A stretch of 64,000 nt of DNA from Desulfobacteraceae bacterium UBA5616. Lineage in GTDB: Bacteria; Desulfobacterota; Desulfobacteria; Desulfobacterales; UBA5616. Below are positions 1 to 7,188 of the stretch, piece after piece. Both the position numbers and the translations under genes were made by a program. The stretch covers positions 1 to 64,000 of the forward strand of contig DIKO01000047.1 of the NCBI GenBank assembly GCA_002423615.1, written 5' to 3'. The notes below the pieces were generated by a model. The model was not told the DNA's origin, searched no databases, and saw only the letters and a program-made list of their open reading frames with translations. Positions within the stretch are counted from its first letter, which is position 1; every line of letters starts with the position of its first letter.

Positions 1-155
1 GTTATTGGCCCTGTGAACGGTTACCTAAAGAAAATTGGCACTTGCTGCGTTTCCCCAGTATCGTCTTGGAGTGATGCGGGGCTTTTTGTTTCAGGGGAGA
101 AGCATTAATTTGGTTCAGATTGTGGGGCATAGTGTGGGGCAAACCTTTTCCAGGC

Positions 156-191
156 AATAAAAAAAGGACTCAAAATTTCTTCCAAGTCCTT
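156..191 (-). terminator. Rho-independent terminator of the pgsA-tRNA transcript
   Basis: On the minus strand a 7-bp stem (AAGGACT with AGTCCTT, window positions 185-191 and 164-170) encloses a 14-nt loop and runs straight into a T-rich tail. It lies 10 bases after the tRNA-Cys 3' end, so it most likely ends the transcript carrying tRNA-Gly and tRNA-Cys. Confidence 0.75.
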
Positions 192-201
192 GTTTTTATT
201 A

Positions 202-276
202 TGGAGGCGGCAATCAGATTCGAACTGATGGATAACGGCTTTGCAGGCCGCTGCCTTACCACTTGGCTATGCCGCC
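202..276 (-). tRNA. tRNA-Cys (anticodon GCA)
   Basis: The minus strand folds as a complete cloverleaf of 75 nt. The acceptor stem is GGCGGCA with TGCCGCC, the discriminator base is U (typical of tRNA-Cys), the CCA end is encoded, the T arm carries GTTCGAATC, and the anticodon loop CTGCAAA gives anticodon GCA. It follows tRNA-Gly by 8 bases and shares its transcript. Confidence 0.97.
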
Positions 277-284
277 AAAGGGGA

Positions 285-359
285 TGGAGCGGGAAACGGG
301 ATTTGAACCCGCGACTTCGACCTTGGCAAGGTCGCACTCTACCACTGAGTTATTCCCGC
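285..359 (-). tRNA. tRNA-Gly (anticodon GCC)
   Basis: A 75-nt minus-strand cloverleaf has acceptor stem GCGGGAA with TTCCCGC, discriminator U plus encoded CCA, T loop GGTTCAAATCC and anticodon loop TTGCCAA (anticodon GCC). It lies 53 bases downstream of pgsA. The order pgsA, tRNA-Gly, tRNA-Cys matches the E. coli pgsA-glyW-cysT arrangement. Confidence 0.97.
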
Positions 360-412
360 TCAAAATGAAAGTGGATTACTACTTAATCGCGCTGGTTTTG
401 TCAATTAAAATT

Positions 413-979
413 TCACACATTCAGCAAACTTCTGAACCGGATAAAATAGTCCGCGCCGGACCAAACGGTGAAAGCCAGCGCCCCCCACATGAAAAACATG
501 CCGATGGCATGAAGGTTCACGCCGAAATAGGAAAAATGAAAGGTCAGGGGAATGATGGCGGCGATCTGAAAGCCGGTTTTATATTTACCCAGGCTGGATG
601 CGGAAATATCCTTGCCGTTTTCCACCAGGATGTTCCGGAGACCCGTAACTGCGAGTTCCCGGCCGATAATCACGCACACGACCCAGGCGGGGATCCATCC
701 CAGAGAGGTCAGCATGATAAAGGAAGAAGAGACCAGGAGCTTGTCTGCCAGTGGATCCATCATTTTCCCGAAACTGGAGATCAGGCCCTTGGTCCGTGCA
801 TAATACCCGTCCAGGTAATCGGTGATGGCGGCGGCGCTGAAAATAAGGGCTGCCATAAATGTGCAGAGCCGGTTGGGAAACAGCAACAGCACCACGATGG
901 CAGGGGTTGCGGCGATCCTTAACAGCGTCAGGTAATTGGGGTGACTCAGGATGTTGTTGATCTTTTTCAGGTTTATCAT
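413..979 (-). CDS. pgsA: CDP-diacylglycerol--glycerol-3-phosphate 3-phosphatidyltransferase
   Basis: This 188-residue inner-membrane enzyme makes phosphatidylglycerophosphate from CDP-diacylglycerol and glycerol-3-phosphate, the committed step to phosphatidylglycerol and cardiolipin. The CDP-alcohol phosphotransferase signature D-x2-DG-x2-AR-x8-G-x3-D-x3-D is complete (D54, D57, G58, A61, R62, G71, D75, D79), and several hydrophobic segments follow. Length is normal for PgsA. It starts 9 bases after the aldolase stop with no clear ribosome binding site, so translational coupling is likely. Two tRNA genes follow on the same strand. Confidence 0.95.
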   Translation of the reverse strand: MINLKKINNILSHPNYLTLLRIAATPAIVVLLLFPNRLCTFMAALIFSAAAITDYLDGYYARTKGLISSFGKMMDPLADKLLVSSSFIMLTSLGWIPAWVVCVIIGRELAVTGLRNILVENGKDISASSLGKYKTGFQIAAIIPLTFHFSYFGVNLHAIGMFFMWGALAFTVWSGADYFIRFRSLLNV

Positions 980-988
980 ATTATTCTG

Positions 989-1633
989 TTATTTCTTCAT
1001 TTTTTCCCAGTCTGCCAGAAATGCCGCAAGCCCCTTGTCTGTCAGAGGATGGGCCGCCAGTTTAGAAAGAACATTAAACGGAATAGTGGCGATGTCCGCC
1101 CCCATCAATGCTGAAGACAGGACGTGAAGGGGGTTCCGGACGCTGGCCACGATGATTTCCGTTTCAAAGGCGTAATTGCTGTAGATGTCCACGATCTGTT
1201 CCACCAGCGTCATCCCTTCCTGGGAAATATCGTCCAGGCGACCCACAAAAGGGCTCACATAGGAAGCGCCCGCTTTTGCCGCCATAAGGGCCTGGAGCGG
1301 TGAAAAAACCAGGGTGACGTTGGTTCTGATCCCCTCCTGGGAAAGGGTACGGACGGCCTTCAGTCCATCGATGGTCATGGGGATCTTGACGACGATATTT
1401 TCGTGAAGACCTGCCAGATGCCGGGCTTCCTTCAGCATTCCCTGGGTATCCGTGCTGATGACCTCGGCGCTGACCGGGCCGTCAACCACTGCACAGATTT
1501 CCTTAATTACTTCCTCGAAATCCCGCCCTTCCTTGGCGATCAGTGTGGGGTTGGTGGTCACGCCGTCCACCATGCCCATGTCGTTGGCCTCTTTAATCTC
1601 CTGAATATTGGCGGTATCAATAAAAAATTTCAT
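989..1633 (-). CDS. fsa: transaldolase / fructose-6-phosphate aldolase family protein
   Basis: A 214-residue protein of the small (TalC/Fsa) transaldolase family, a class I TIM-barrel aldolase. It opens with MKFFIDTANI and TTNPT (residues 26-30) and carries the Schiff-base lysine in VVKIPMT (K83). It either transfers dihydroxyacetone units (transaldolase) or cleaves fructose-6-phosphate; the sequence alone does not separate the two reliably, so the symbol is tentative. The ATG is preceded by AGGAGG about 6 bases away. It sits between a YHS-like protein and pgsA in a co-directional run. Confidence 0.9.
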   Translation of the reverse strand: MKFFIDTANIQEIKEANDMGMVDGVTTNPTLIAKEGRDFEEVIKEICAVVDGPVSAEVISTDTQGMLKEARHLAGLHENIVVKIPMTIDGLKAVRTLSQEGIRTNVTLVFSPLQALMAAKAGASYVSPFVGRLDDISQEGMTLVEQIVDIYSNYAFETEIIVASVRNPLHVLSSALMGADIATIPFNVLSKLAAHPLTDKGLAAFLADWEKMKK

Positions 1634-1701
1634 TAACCATCCTCCTGATTTTTGTTTTCAATTCGGTTATTCCGGGTAATCCGCCCGAGAATTGCAACTT
1701 T

Positions 1702-1968
1702 TCACGAACTCTTTTCGTTTTGTTTCAAATACGTATCTTTGCATTCCGGGGAACAGAAATACATGTCCCTTCCCTCATGCTTTAAATAGACCCCGTCCCG
1801 CATGGGAAAATACACACCGCAGACGGGGTCCTGGATCATCACGTCGTCAATCCTGCCGACCCCGCCGCCCTGCTCCGATTCTCTTCTGGACGGTGTTCTT
1901 CCCATAAGGGTGCGGACAACCCTGAACCCCACATAAAACAGGAGCATATAAACGAGAAGCCGGATCAT
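1702..1968 (-). CDS. small membrane protein with YHS/TRASH-like metal motif (PP0621-like)
   Basis: This 88-residue protein has one N-terminal transmembrane helix (about residues 3-20), a polar linker, and a C-terminal domain with DPVCGVYFP and FCSPECKDTY. The C-x-n-C-x3-C pattern is typical of YHS/TRASH-type metal-binding folds and of the PP0621 family. Function is unknown; metal binding is inferred from the cysteines. GGAG lies 7 bases before the ATG, and the start overlaps the folK stop by 4 bases, so the two genes are translationally coupled. Confidence 0.75.
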   Translation of the reverse strand: MIRLLVYMLLFYVGFRVVRTLMGRTPSRRESEQGGGVGRIDDVMIQDPVCGVYFPMRDGVYLKHEGRDMYFCSPECKDTYLKQNEKSS

Positions 1969-2465
1969 GGCAGCTCCACCACCTTTCCTTCGTTTTCATC
2001 CAAATGGTCCATCAGTACCCGAACCTTTTTCCCCATGACCGGATGAACGATATCCGGGTTTATATCACATAACGGCTTTAACACAAACCTTCTTTCCTGC
2101 ATACGGGGATGGGGAATGGTGAGGCCATCCGCCTCCATCACCAGATCATCATAGAAAATGATGTCCAGATCCAGAATCCTGGGGCCGAAACGGATTTGGC
2201 CCTGTTTCCGGCCGGCATTTTCCTGTATGCCCTTCAGGGTTTTCAACAGGCCGGAAGGCGAAAGATCCGTTTCAATCCGGACAACGGCATTGATGAACCA
2301 GTCCTGGTCCTTGAAATCCATGGGCTCGGTTTTGTAAAACAGGGAGGCGTCCACCAGGCGGGTGCAGGGCGTTGCGGCCGAAAGCGCGTTAATACCCACC
2401 CGGCAATTGGCCAGTTTGTCCCCCATGTTCGAACCTACCGAAATGTATGCCGTGTGTAAATTCAT
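1965..2465 (-). CDS. folK: 2-amino-4-hydroxy-6-hydroxymethyldihydropteridine diphosphokinase
   Basis: HPPK transfers pyrophosphate from ATP to 6-hydroxymethyl-7,8-dihydropterin in folate synthesis. The 166-residue protein shows SVGSNMGD near the N-terminus (residues 10-17) and the family signature with RILDLDIIFYDD, whose aspartates bind Mg-ATP, followed by IPHPRMQERRFVL. Length and order of motifs are normal. It lies between dapF and the YHS-like gene, overlapping the latter by 4 bases. No folP is visible here. Confidence 0.95.
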   Translation of the reverse strand: MNLHTAYISVGSNMGDKLANCRVGINALSAATPCTRLVDASLFYKTEPMDFKDQDWFINAVVRIETDLSPSGLLKTLKGIQENAGRKQGQIRFGPRILDLDIIFYDDLVMEADGLTIPHPRMQERRFVLKPLCDINPDIVHPVMGKKVRVLMDHLDENEGKVVELP

Positions 2466-2498
2466 CCCGCCGCTAATGGACCTGATCAGCCATACCCT

Positions 2499-3332
2499 TT
2501 AATCCGCATATTGCCAGGCGTCTTTGCCGAGTATTCCGGTGTAAATGATCCGGGCGTCTCCTTCCAGAAATACGTCTGAAAACCCGTTCCCCTTCAATAT
2601 GAAATAGACCGTCAGCATCCCTCCGCTTTTCGTTCTGAGCGACAAAGGCGGCTTCCGGCCGGTTTTTCGGGAAACCACCATGGCACCGGCCACGGCACCC
2701 GTTCCACAGGCCAGGGTCTCATCTTCAACCCCCCGCTCATAGGTCCTGATGTCGATAGCGCCGTCATCCCTGAAACCGACGAAATTCACGTTGGTTCCAG
2801 CCGGCGCAAACCTTTCGTGAAACCGAATTTCACGGGACACGGGGATGATATCCAGGCCATGAATGTCCTGGTTGAATATCACGACATGGGGGACACCGGT
2901 GTTGACAAAGCTCATCGCCACAGCCACTTCACCGGTCTTAAGTATAATATCTTCCTGGATTTCAGACGGATCCGTCATTCTGATCCGGACCCGGTCACCT
3001 AACACCTCGGCATGGATAACCCCCGCATCGGTTTCAAAGCTCATTTTTTCCCCGGCGATGCCGTTTTCACGGGCGAAGCGTGCCGCGCACCGGGCACCGT
3101 TACCGCACATTTCCGCAAGGCTGCCATCGGAGTTGTAAAAGCGCCATTTGAAATCCGCATTTTTGGAATTTTCAATCAGCATCAGACCGTCCGCACCCAC
3201 GGACATTCTTCTCCGGCAGACCTTTTTCACCAAGTCGGGGATATTGTCCACATCGACAATGTTCTTCCGGTTGTCAATGAAGATAAAATCATTCCCGCAG
3301 CCGCTCATTTTAAAAAATTTAATGGATTTCAA
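2499..3332 (-). CDS. dapF: diaminopimelate epimerase
   Basis: Converts LL- to meso-diaminopimelate for lysine and peptidoglycan. Two catalytic cysteines are visible: in EMCGNGARC in the N-terminal half and in ACGTGAVA in the C-terminal half. An open frame runs up to 3425, but its extra 31 residues are antisense-free overlap with the small lipoprotein gene and do not look like DapF. A TTG at 3332, with AAGG just upstream, gives a 277-residue protein starting KSIKFFKMSGCGNDF, the usual DapF spacing. The start lies inside the last codons of the lipoprotein gene, implying coupling. The TTG start is inference. Confidence 0.93.
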   Translation of the reverse strand: MKSIKFFKMSGCGNDFIFIDNRKNIVDVDNIPDLVKKVCRRRMSVGADGLMLIENSKNADFKWRFYNSDGSLAEMCGNGARCAARFARENGIAGEKMSFETDAGVIHAEVLGDRVRIRMTDPSEIQEDIILKTGEVAVAMSFVNTGVPHVVIFNQDIHGLDIIPVSREIRFHERFAPAGTNVNFVGFRDDGAIDIRTYERGVEDETLACGTGAVAGAMVVSRKTGRKPPLSLRTKSGGMLTVYFILKGNGFSDVFLEGDARIIYTGILGKDAWQYAD

Positions 3333-3465
3333 TTGCCTTGCCCATGGCCTTAAAGGGATATTTTGGAATGGGGTCACCTTTTTTGCCGCAGCCGTGCAGG
3401 AGCAGGGATGTTGCCATGAGGGCAAAGAGAATGCAGGGTATCCAGTATTTAGTGTGTTTCTTCAT
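3319..3465 (-). CDS. 48-residue lipoprotein, LptM/YifL-like
   Basis: A short minus-strand gene: lysine-rich start, a hydrophobic stretch, then the lipobox LLHGC with the lipidated cysteine at residue 26, followed by GKKGDPIPKYP. This C-G-x-K-G-x pattern just after the cysteine is characteristic of LptM (YifL), which in E. coli lies directly upstream of dapF as here. LptM assists disulfide maturation of LptD at the outer membrane. GAGGGA lies about 7 bases before the ATG. It overlaps the argH 3' end by 17 bases and the dapF start by 14. The tail after the motif is only about 20 residues. The family call rests on motif and synteny. Confidence 0.75.
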   Translation of the reverse strand: MKKHTKYWIPCILFALMATSLLLHGCGKKGDPIPKYPFKAMGKAIEIH

Positions 3466-4840
3466 TCGCTAATTCCCTCGCGGCCTGTTCAATGGCTTTT
3501 TTGACGTTTTCCGTTGCCGTACCCCCGTAGGAGATTCTTCTGTCGATCATCCGCCCAGGCGTGAGGGCGTCGAAAATATCTTGTTCAATAACGGGAGAAA
3601 ACCCCTTTAATTCACTAAGAGACAGTTCGTCGAGTTCCCTTCGCCCCTCGAGGGCAAACGCGACGGCGGCGCCGGCAATGTGATGGGCCGTTCTGAAGGG
3701 GACCCCCCTGGCCGCCAGATAATCCGCCAGATCCGTGGCATTGAGATACCCTTTCATCGCTGCCGCGAACATGGCCTCCTTGTTGACCGCAATGCGGGGA
3801 ATCATTTCGGCGTAAATGTCGATACAGGCTGAAAGGGTGTCCACGGCGTCAAAAAGGGGTTCCTTGTCCTCCTGCATGTCCCGGTTATAGGTCATGGGCA
3901 GGGATTTCATCAGTGTTAGAAGGGCGGTCAGGCTTCCAAAAACCCGCCCGGTTTTACCCCTGACCAGTTCACAGACATCGGGGTTTTTCTTCTGGGGCAT
4001 GATGGAACTGCCGGTGGTAAATGCGTCCGGCAATTCCACGAAACCGAACTCCCTGCCGGACCAGAGGATCAGTTCCTCGGACAAGCGGCTGAAATGGACC
4101 ATGGCGATGGATGCTGCGGATAAAAATTCAAGGACAAAATCCCGGTCCGAAACCGAATCCATGCTGTTTCTCGACACTTCGGGAAATTCCAGGATTTCAG
4201 CCGTATAGGCCCGGTCGATGGGGAAGGTGGTCCCGGCCAGGGCAGCGCTGCCCAGGGGCATGACGTTGATCCGTCTCAATGAATCGGCAAAACGCCCGGT
4301 GTCCCGGGTGAACATCTCGTAATACGCCATGAAATGGTGGGCCAGCAGTACCGGCTGGGCCCGCTGCATGTGCGTATACCCCGGCAAAATGACGTTCAGG
4401 TGCTTTTCGGCAACATAAACGACGGCTTTTCTGAGATCGCCCATCCCGGCGATTATCCGCCGGACATGGTCCCTTAAATACAGCCTCACATCCAGTGCTA
4501 TCTGATCATTCCGGCTCCGGGCCGTATGGAGCTTCCGGGCCACATCGCCGATGTCCCTGGTCAGGCGGTCCTCGATGTGCATGTGGATGTCTTCCAGTCT
4601 GTGGGAATATTCAAACCGGCCCTCATCGATATCCTGCCGGATCTTTTCCAGGCCGTTAACAATGGCGTCGGCTTCCCGGCGGGTGATAATCCCGACCTTG
4701 GCCAGCATCCGGCAATGGGCGATGCTTCCCATGATATCGTAGGCGTAAAGCCTTTTGTCGAATGCGATGGAAGACGTGAACAGTTCCACGCTTTGGGCAG
4801 TCTTTTCGGAGAACCTCCCCCCCCAGGCCTTTTCAGACAT
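3449..4840 (-). CDS. argH: argininosuccinate lyase
   Basis: Last step of arginine synthesis: splits argininosuccinate into arginine and fumarate. The 463-residue protein has the superfamily signature GSSIMPQKKNPD (277-288) with the catalytic serine loop, HTARSRND (105-112) and the conserved TH pair at 156-157. Length is normal. It is the final arg gene in argB-D-F-G-H. The gap to argG is a 7-bp repeat tract whose edge supplies the GGGGA that serves as ribosome binding site. Confidence 0.97.
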   Translation of the reverse strand: MSEKAWGGRFSEKTAQSVELFTSSIAFDKRLYAYDIMGSIAHCRMLAKVGIITRREADAIVNGLEKIRQDIDEGRFEYSHRLEDIHMHIEDRLTRDIGDVARKLHTARSRNDQIALDVRLYLRDHVRRIIAGMGDLRKAVVYVAEKHLNVILPGYTHMQRAQPVLLAHHFMAYYEMFTRDTGRFADSLRRINVMPLGSAALAGTTFPIDRAYTAEILEFPEVSRNSMDSVSDRDFVLEFLSAASIAMVHFSRLSEELILWSGREFGFVELPDAFTTGSSIMPQKKNPDVCELVRGKTGRVFGSLTALLTLMKSLPMTYNRDMQEDKEPLFDAVDTLSACIDIYAEMIPRIAVNKEAMFAAAMKGYLNATDLADYLAARGVPFRTAHHIAGAAVAFALEGRRELDELSLSELKGFSPVIEQDIFDALTPGRMIDRRISYGGTATENVKKAIEQAARELANEETH

Positions 4841-4860
4841 ACATTTTTCCCCTATTCCCC

Positions 4861-4957
4861 ATAACCTATCGCCTATTACCTATCACCTATCGCCAATCGC
4901 CTATTACCTATCACCTATCGCCAATCGCCTATCGCCTATCGCCTATCGCCTATTACC
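4861..4957. repeat. degenerate 7-bp tandem repeat tract between argG and argH
   Basis: Plus strand reads as consecutive heptamers TATCGCC, TATTACC, TATCACC and AATCGCC, about thirteen units in a row. A larger period is visible: the block TATTACC-TATCACC-TATCGCC-AATCGCC occurs twice. The unit is not a multiple of three and the tract fills the intergenic gap, touching the argG stop codon. A second tract of the same unit lies at 9251-9292. On the transcribed strand the unit is GGCGATA. Confidence 0.85.
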
Positions 4958-6159
4958 TATTTTTCCAGCAGCTTCTGAATCCTGAGCCGAAGGGCATTCA
5001 ACCGGATAAAGCCTTCGGCGTCCTTCTGCCGGTAAACGGTATCGTCTTCAAATGTCGCAAAATCCACACTGTAAATGGAGTGATCTGATTTCCGTCCCAG
5101 GACCCGGCAGCTTCCCTTGTACAATTCCAGCCGAACCACGCCGGAAACATTGGCCTGGGTGCTGTCGATCATCTGCTGCAGCATCCGCATTTCAGGCGAA
5201 AACCAGAACCCGTTGTAAATGATCCCCGCGTACCGGGGAATCAAGGAATCCCGGATGTGCATCACTTCCCTGTCCATGGTGATGGATTCAATGGCCATGT
5301 GAGCCATGCGGAGGATGGTTCCTCCCGGGGTCTCGTAGACCCCCCTGGATTTCATACCCACAAACCGGTTTTCCACAATATCCACCCGTCCGATGCCGTT
5401 GCGTCCCCCGGCCAGATTGAGGGTTTTCAGAAGAGACGCCGGCGATAGACTTTCATTGTTGACGGACACGGGATTGCCGTTTTCAAAGGAGATCTCGATT
5501 ATCTCGGCCTCGTCCGGAGCCTTTTTGGGAGAAACTGAAAGGGTGTACATGTCTTCCGGCGGTGAGGCCCAGGGATCCTCCAGAATTCCACCCTCGTAAC
5601 TGATATGGAGAAGGTTTCTGTCCGTACTGTAGGGCTTCTTCTGGGTCGTGGGAACAGGTATCCCGTGTTTCCGGGCAAAGTCCATAAGCGCCGTCCTGGA
5701 ATTCAAATCCCATTCCCTCCAGGGGGCGACGATGTTGATGCCCGGATCGATGGCCATGTAGGTCAACTCAAACCGTACCTGGTCGTTTCCTTTTCCGGTG
5801 GCCCCGTGGCTGACCGTGTCGGCGTTTTCCAACCCGGCGATTTCCATCTGGCGCTTGGCGATAAGCGGCCGTGCCAGGGAAGTCCCCAGAAGGTATTTCC
5901 CCTCATAAATGGCATTGGCCCGGAATGCGGGGAACACGTAATCCCGGACGAATTCCTCTCTCAGGTCATCAATGTACACCTTTGCGGCCCCGGTGGCCAC
6001 GGCCTTATCCTCCAGGTGATTCAGTTCTTCCTCCTGCCCGATATCCGCGGAGAAGGTGATGACCTCACAGCCATAAGTTTCGATGAGCCATTTTAGGATC
6101 ACCGACGTATCCAGTCCCCCCGAATACGCCAGTACGACTTTTTTAATGTTTTTCTTCAC
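4957..6159 (-). CDS. argG: argininosuccinate synthase
   Basis: Joins citrulline and aspartate with ATP hydrolysis to AMP. The 400-residue protein starts with the N-type PP-loop AYSGGLDTS (11-19), followed by ATGKGNDQVRFE and the citrulline/aspartate binding regions typical of the family. The start is GTG, with AAGGAAG about 8 bases upstream. Its stop codon abuts the heptamer repeat tract. A short GC-rich stem-loop at 6197-6216 lies between it and argF. Confidence 0.97.
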   Translation of the reverse strand: MKKNIKKVVLAYSGGLDTSVILKWLIETYGCEVITFSADIGQEEELNHLEDKAVATGAAKVYIDDLREEFVRDYVFPAFRANAIYEGKYLLGTSLARPLIAKRQMEIAGLENADTVSHGATGKGNDQVRFELTYMAIDPGINIVAPWREWDLNSRTALMDFARKHGIPVPTTQKKPYSTDRNLLHISYEGGILEDPWASPPEDMYTLSVSPKKAPDEAEIIEISFENGNPVSVNNESLSPASLLKTLNLAGGRNGIGRVDIVENRFVGMKSRGVYETPGGTILRMAHMAIESITMDREVMHIRDSLIPRYAGIIYNGFWFSPEMRMLQQMIDSTQANVSGVVRLELYKGSCRVLGRKSDHSIYSVDFATFEDDTVYRQKDAEGFIRLNALRLRIQKLLEK

Positions 6160-6196
6160 GTTTTTCTTCCTTGTGCGTAAAAAATTATGAAACCAC

Positions 6197-6216
6197 GCCG
6201 GGTATGGAAACCCGGC
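6197..6216. other. 7-bp stem-loop in the argF-argG gap
   Basis: GCCGGGT and ACCCGGC pair around a 6-nt loop in the 90-bp gap between argF and argG. There is no T-run directly after it on the minus strand, so it is not a classical terminator; it could stabilise an RNA end or attenuate. Function unknown. Confidence 0.45.
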
Positions 6217-6251
6217 TTACCGGTTTTTCCCCGGGACATGAATCGACATCT

Positions 6252-7166
6252 CTAATCGGATAAAAAGTCTTCCAGTATGGCCTTGTTCATGTGCATCTTG
6301 TTTTCGGACTGATCCCAGACCACCGATCTTTTGCCTTCCAGGACTTCCTCACTGATTTCCTCCCCACGGTGAGCAGGGAGACAGTGCATGACGATGGCAT
6401 CGGGGGAAGCCTTATCCACCAGGGCCTGGTTGACTTCAAAGGGCTGAAAAACCCGTTTCCGCTTGGCGTGCTCACTTTCCCGGCCCATGCTGGCCCATAC
6501 ATCGGTGTAAACCACATCGGCATTTTTCACGGCCTCGCACGGGTTGGATGTCAGGGTGATATTGCCGGTTTCCCGGGACAGGGCTCGATTCAGGATTTCC
6601 GGGTCCGGCGCATATCCGGGCGGGCAGGCCAGGGTGAGGTTCAGGCCCAGAATGGCCGCGGCATTGATCCAGGAATGGGCCACATTGTTGCCGTCTCCGA
6701 CCCAGGCGATTTTTAACCCTTTATAATCCCCCTTATATTCGATCACCGTCATGATGTCGCTTAAGACCTGAGTGGGATGGTAGAGATCGGTCAGGGCGTT
6801 GATCACGGGAATTTCGGCAAACTGAGCGAATTCTTTTAAAAATTCCTGGGAGTAGGTCCGGATCACCAATCCGTCGATATACCGGCTCAGGACCCTGGCC
6901 GTATCCCTGACCGGCTCGTCGCGGGCGATCTGGGTATCCTTGGAGCTGATAAAAATAGGAGTTCCACCCAGTTGAATCATCGCCGTCTCAAAAGATATCC
7001 GGGTCCGGGTTGAAGGCTTGTCAAAAATCAGGCCGATGGTCTTTCCCGTCAATGCCCGGATGATCTGCCCTTCCTTATGGCTTTTTTTAAGCTTAAGCGA
7101 CCGGTTGAACAGCCTGTCAAAATCTTCCTTGTCCAGTTCAAGCAATGTCAATAGATCTTTTTTCAC
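6252..7166 (-). CDS. argF: ornithine carbamoyltransferase
   Basis: Makes citrulline from ornithine and carbamoyl phosphate. The carbamoyl-phosphate motif STRTR (52-56), HPTQ (130-133) and the ornithine-binding motif MHCLPAHRG near the C-terminus are all present. Two in-frame GTG codons exist. The first (7172) overlaps the AGGAGG ribosome binding site itself; the second (7166) sits 5 bases after it and gives 304 residues starting KKDLLTLLEL, so the second is preferred. Co-directional with argD upstream and argG downstream. Confidence 0.96.
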   Translation of the reverse strand: MKKDLLTLLELDKEDFDRLFNRSLKLKKSHKEGQIIRALTGKTIGLIFDKPSTRTRISFETAMIQLGGTPIFISSKDTQIARDEPVRDTARVLSRYIDGLVIRTYSQEFLKEFAQFAEIPVINALTDLYHPTQVLSDIMTVIEYKGDYKGLKIAWVGDGNNVAHSWINAAAILGLNLTLACPPGYAPDPEILNRALSRETGNITLTSNPCEAVKNADVVYTDVWASMGRESEHAKRKRVFQPFEVNQALVDKASPDAIVMHCLPAHRGEEISEEVLEGKRSVVWDQSENKMHMNKAILEDFLSD

Positions 7167-7188
7167 CCGCACCTCCTGCCGTCGCCCG

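Noticed and set aside
263..922. 219-codon plus-strand open frame across the tRNA-Gly and pgsA
   Set aside because: It runs through a tRNA gene and antisense to pgsA; no family resemblance.
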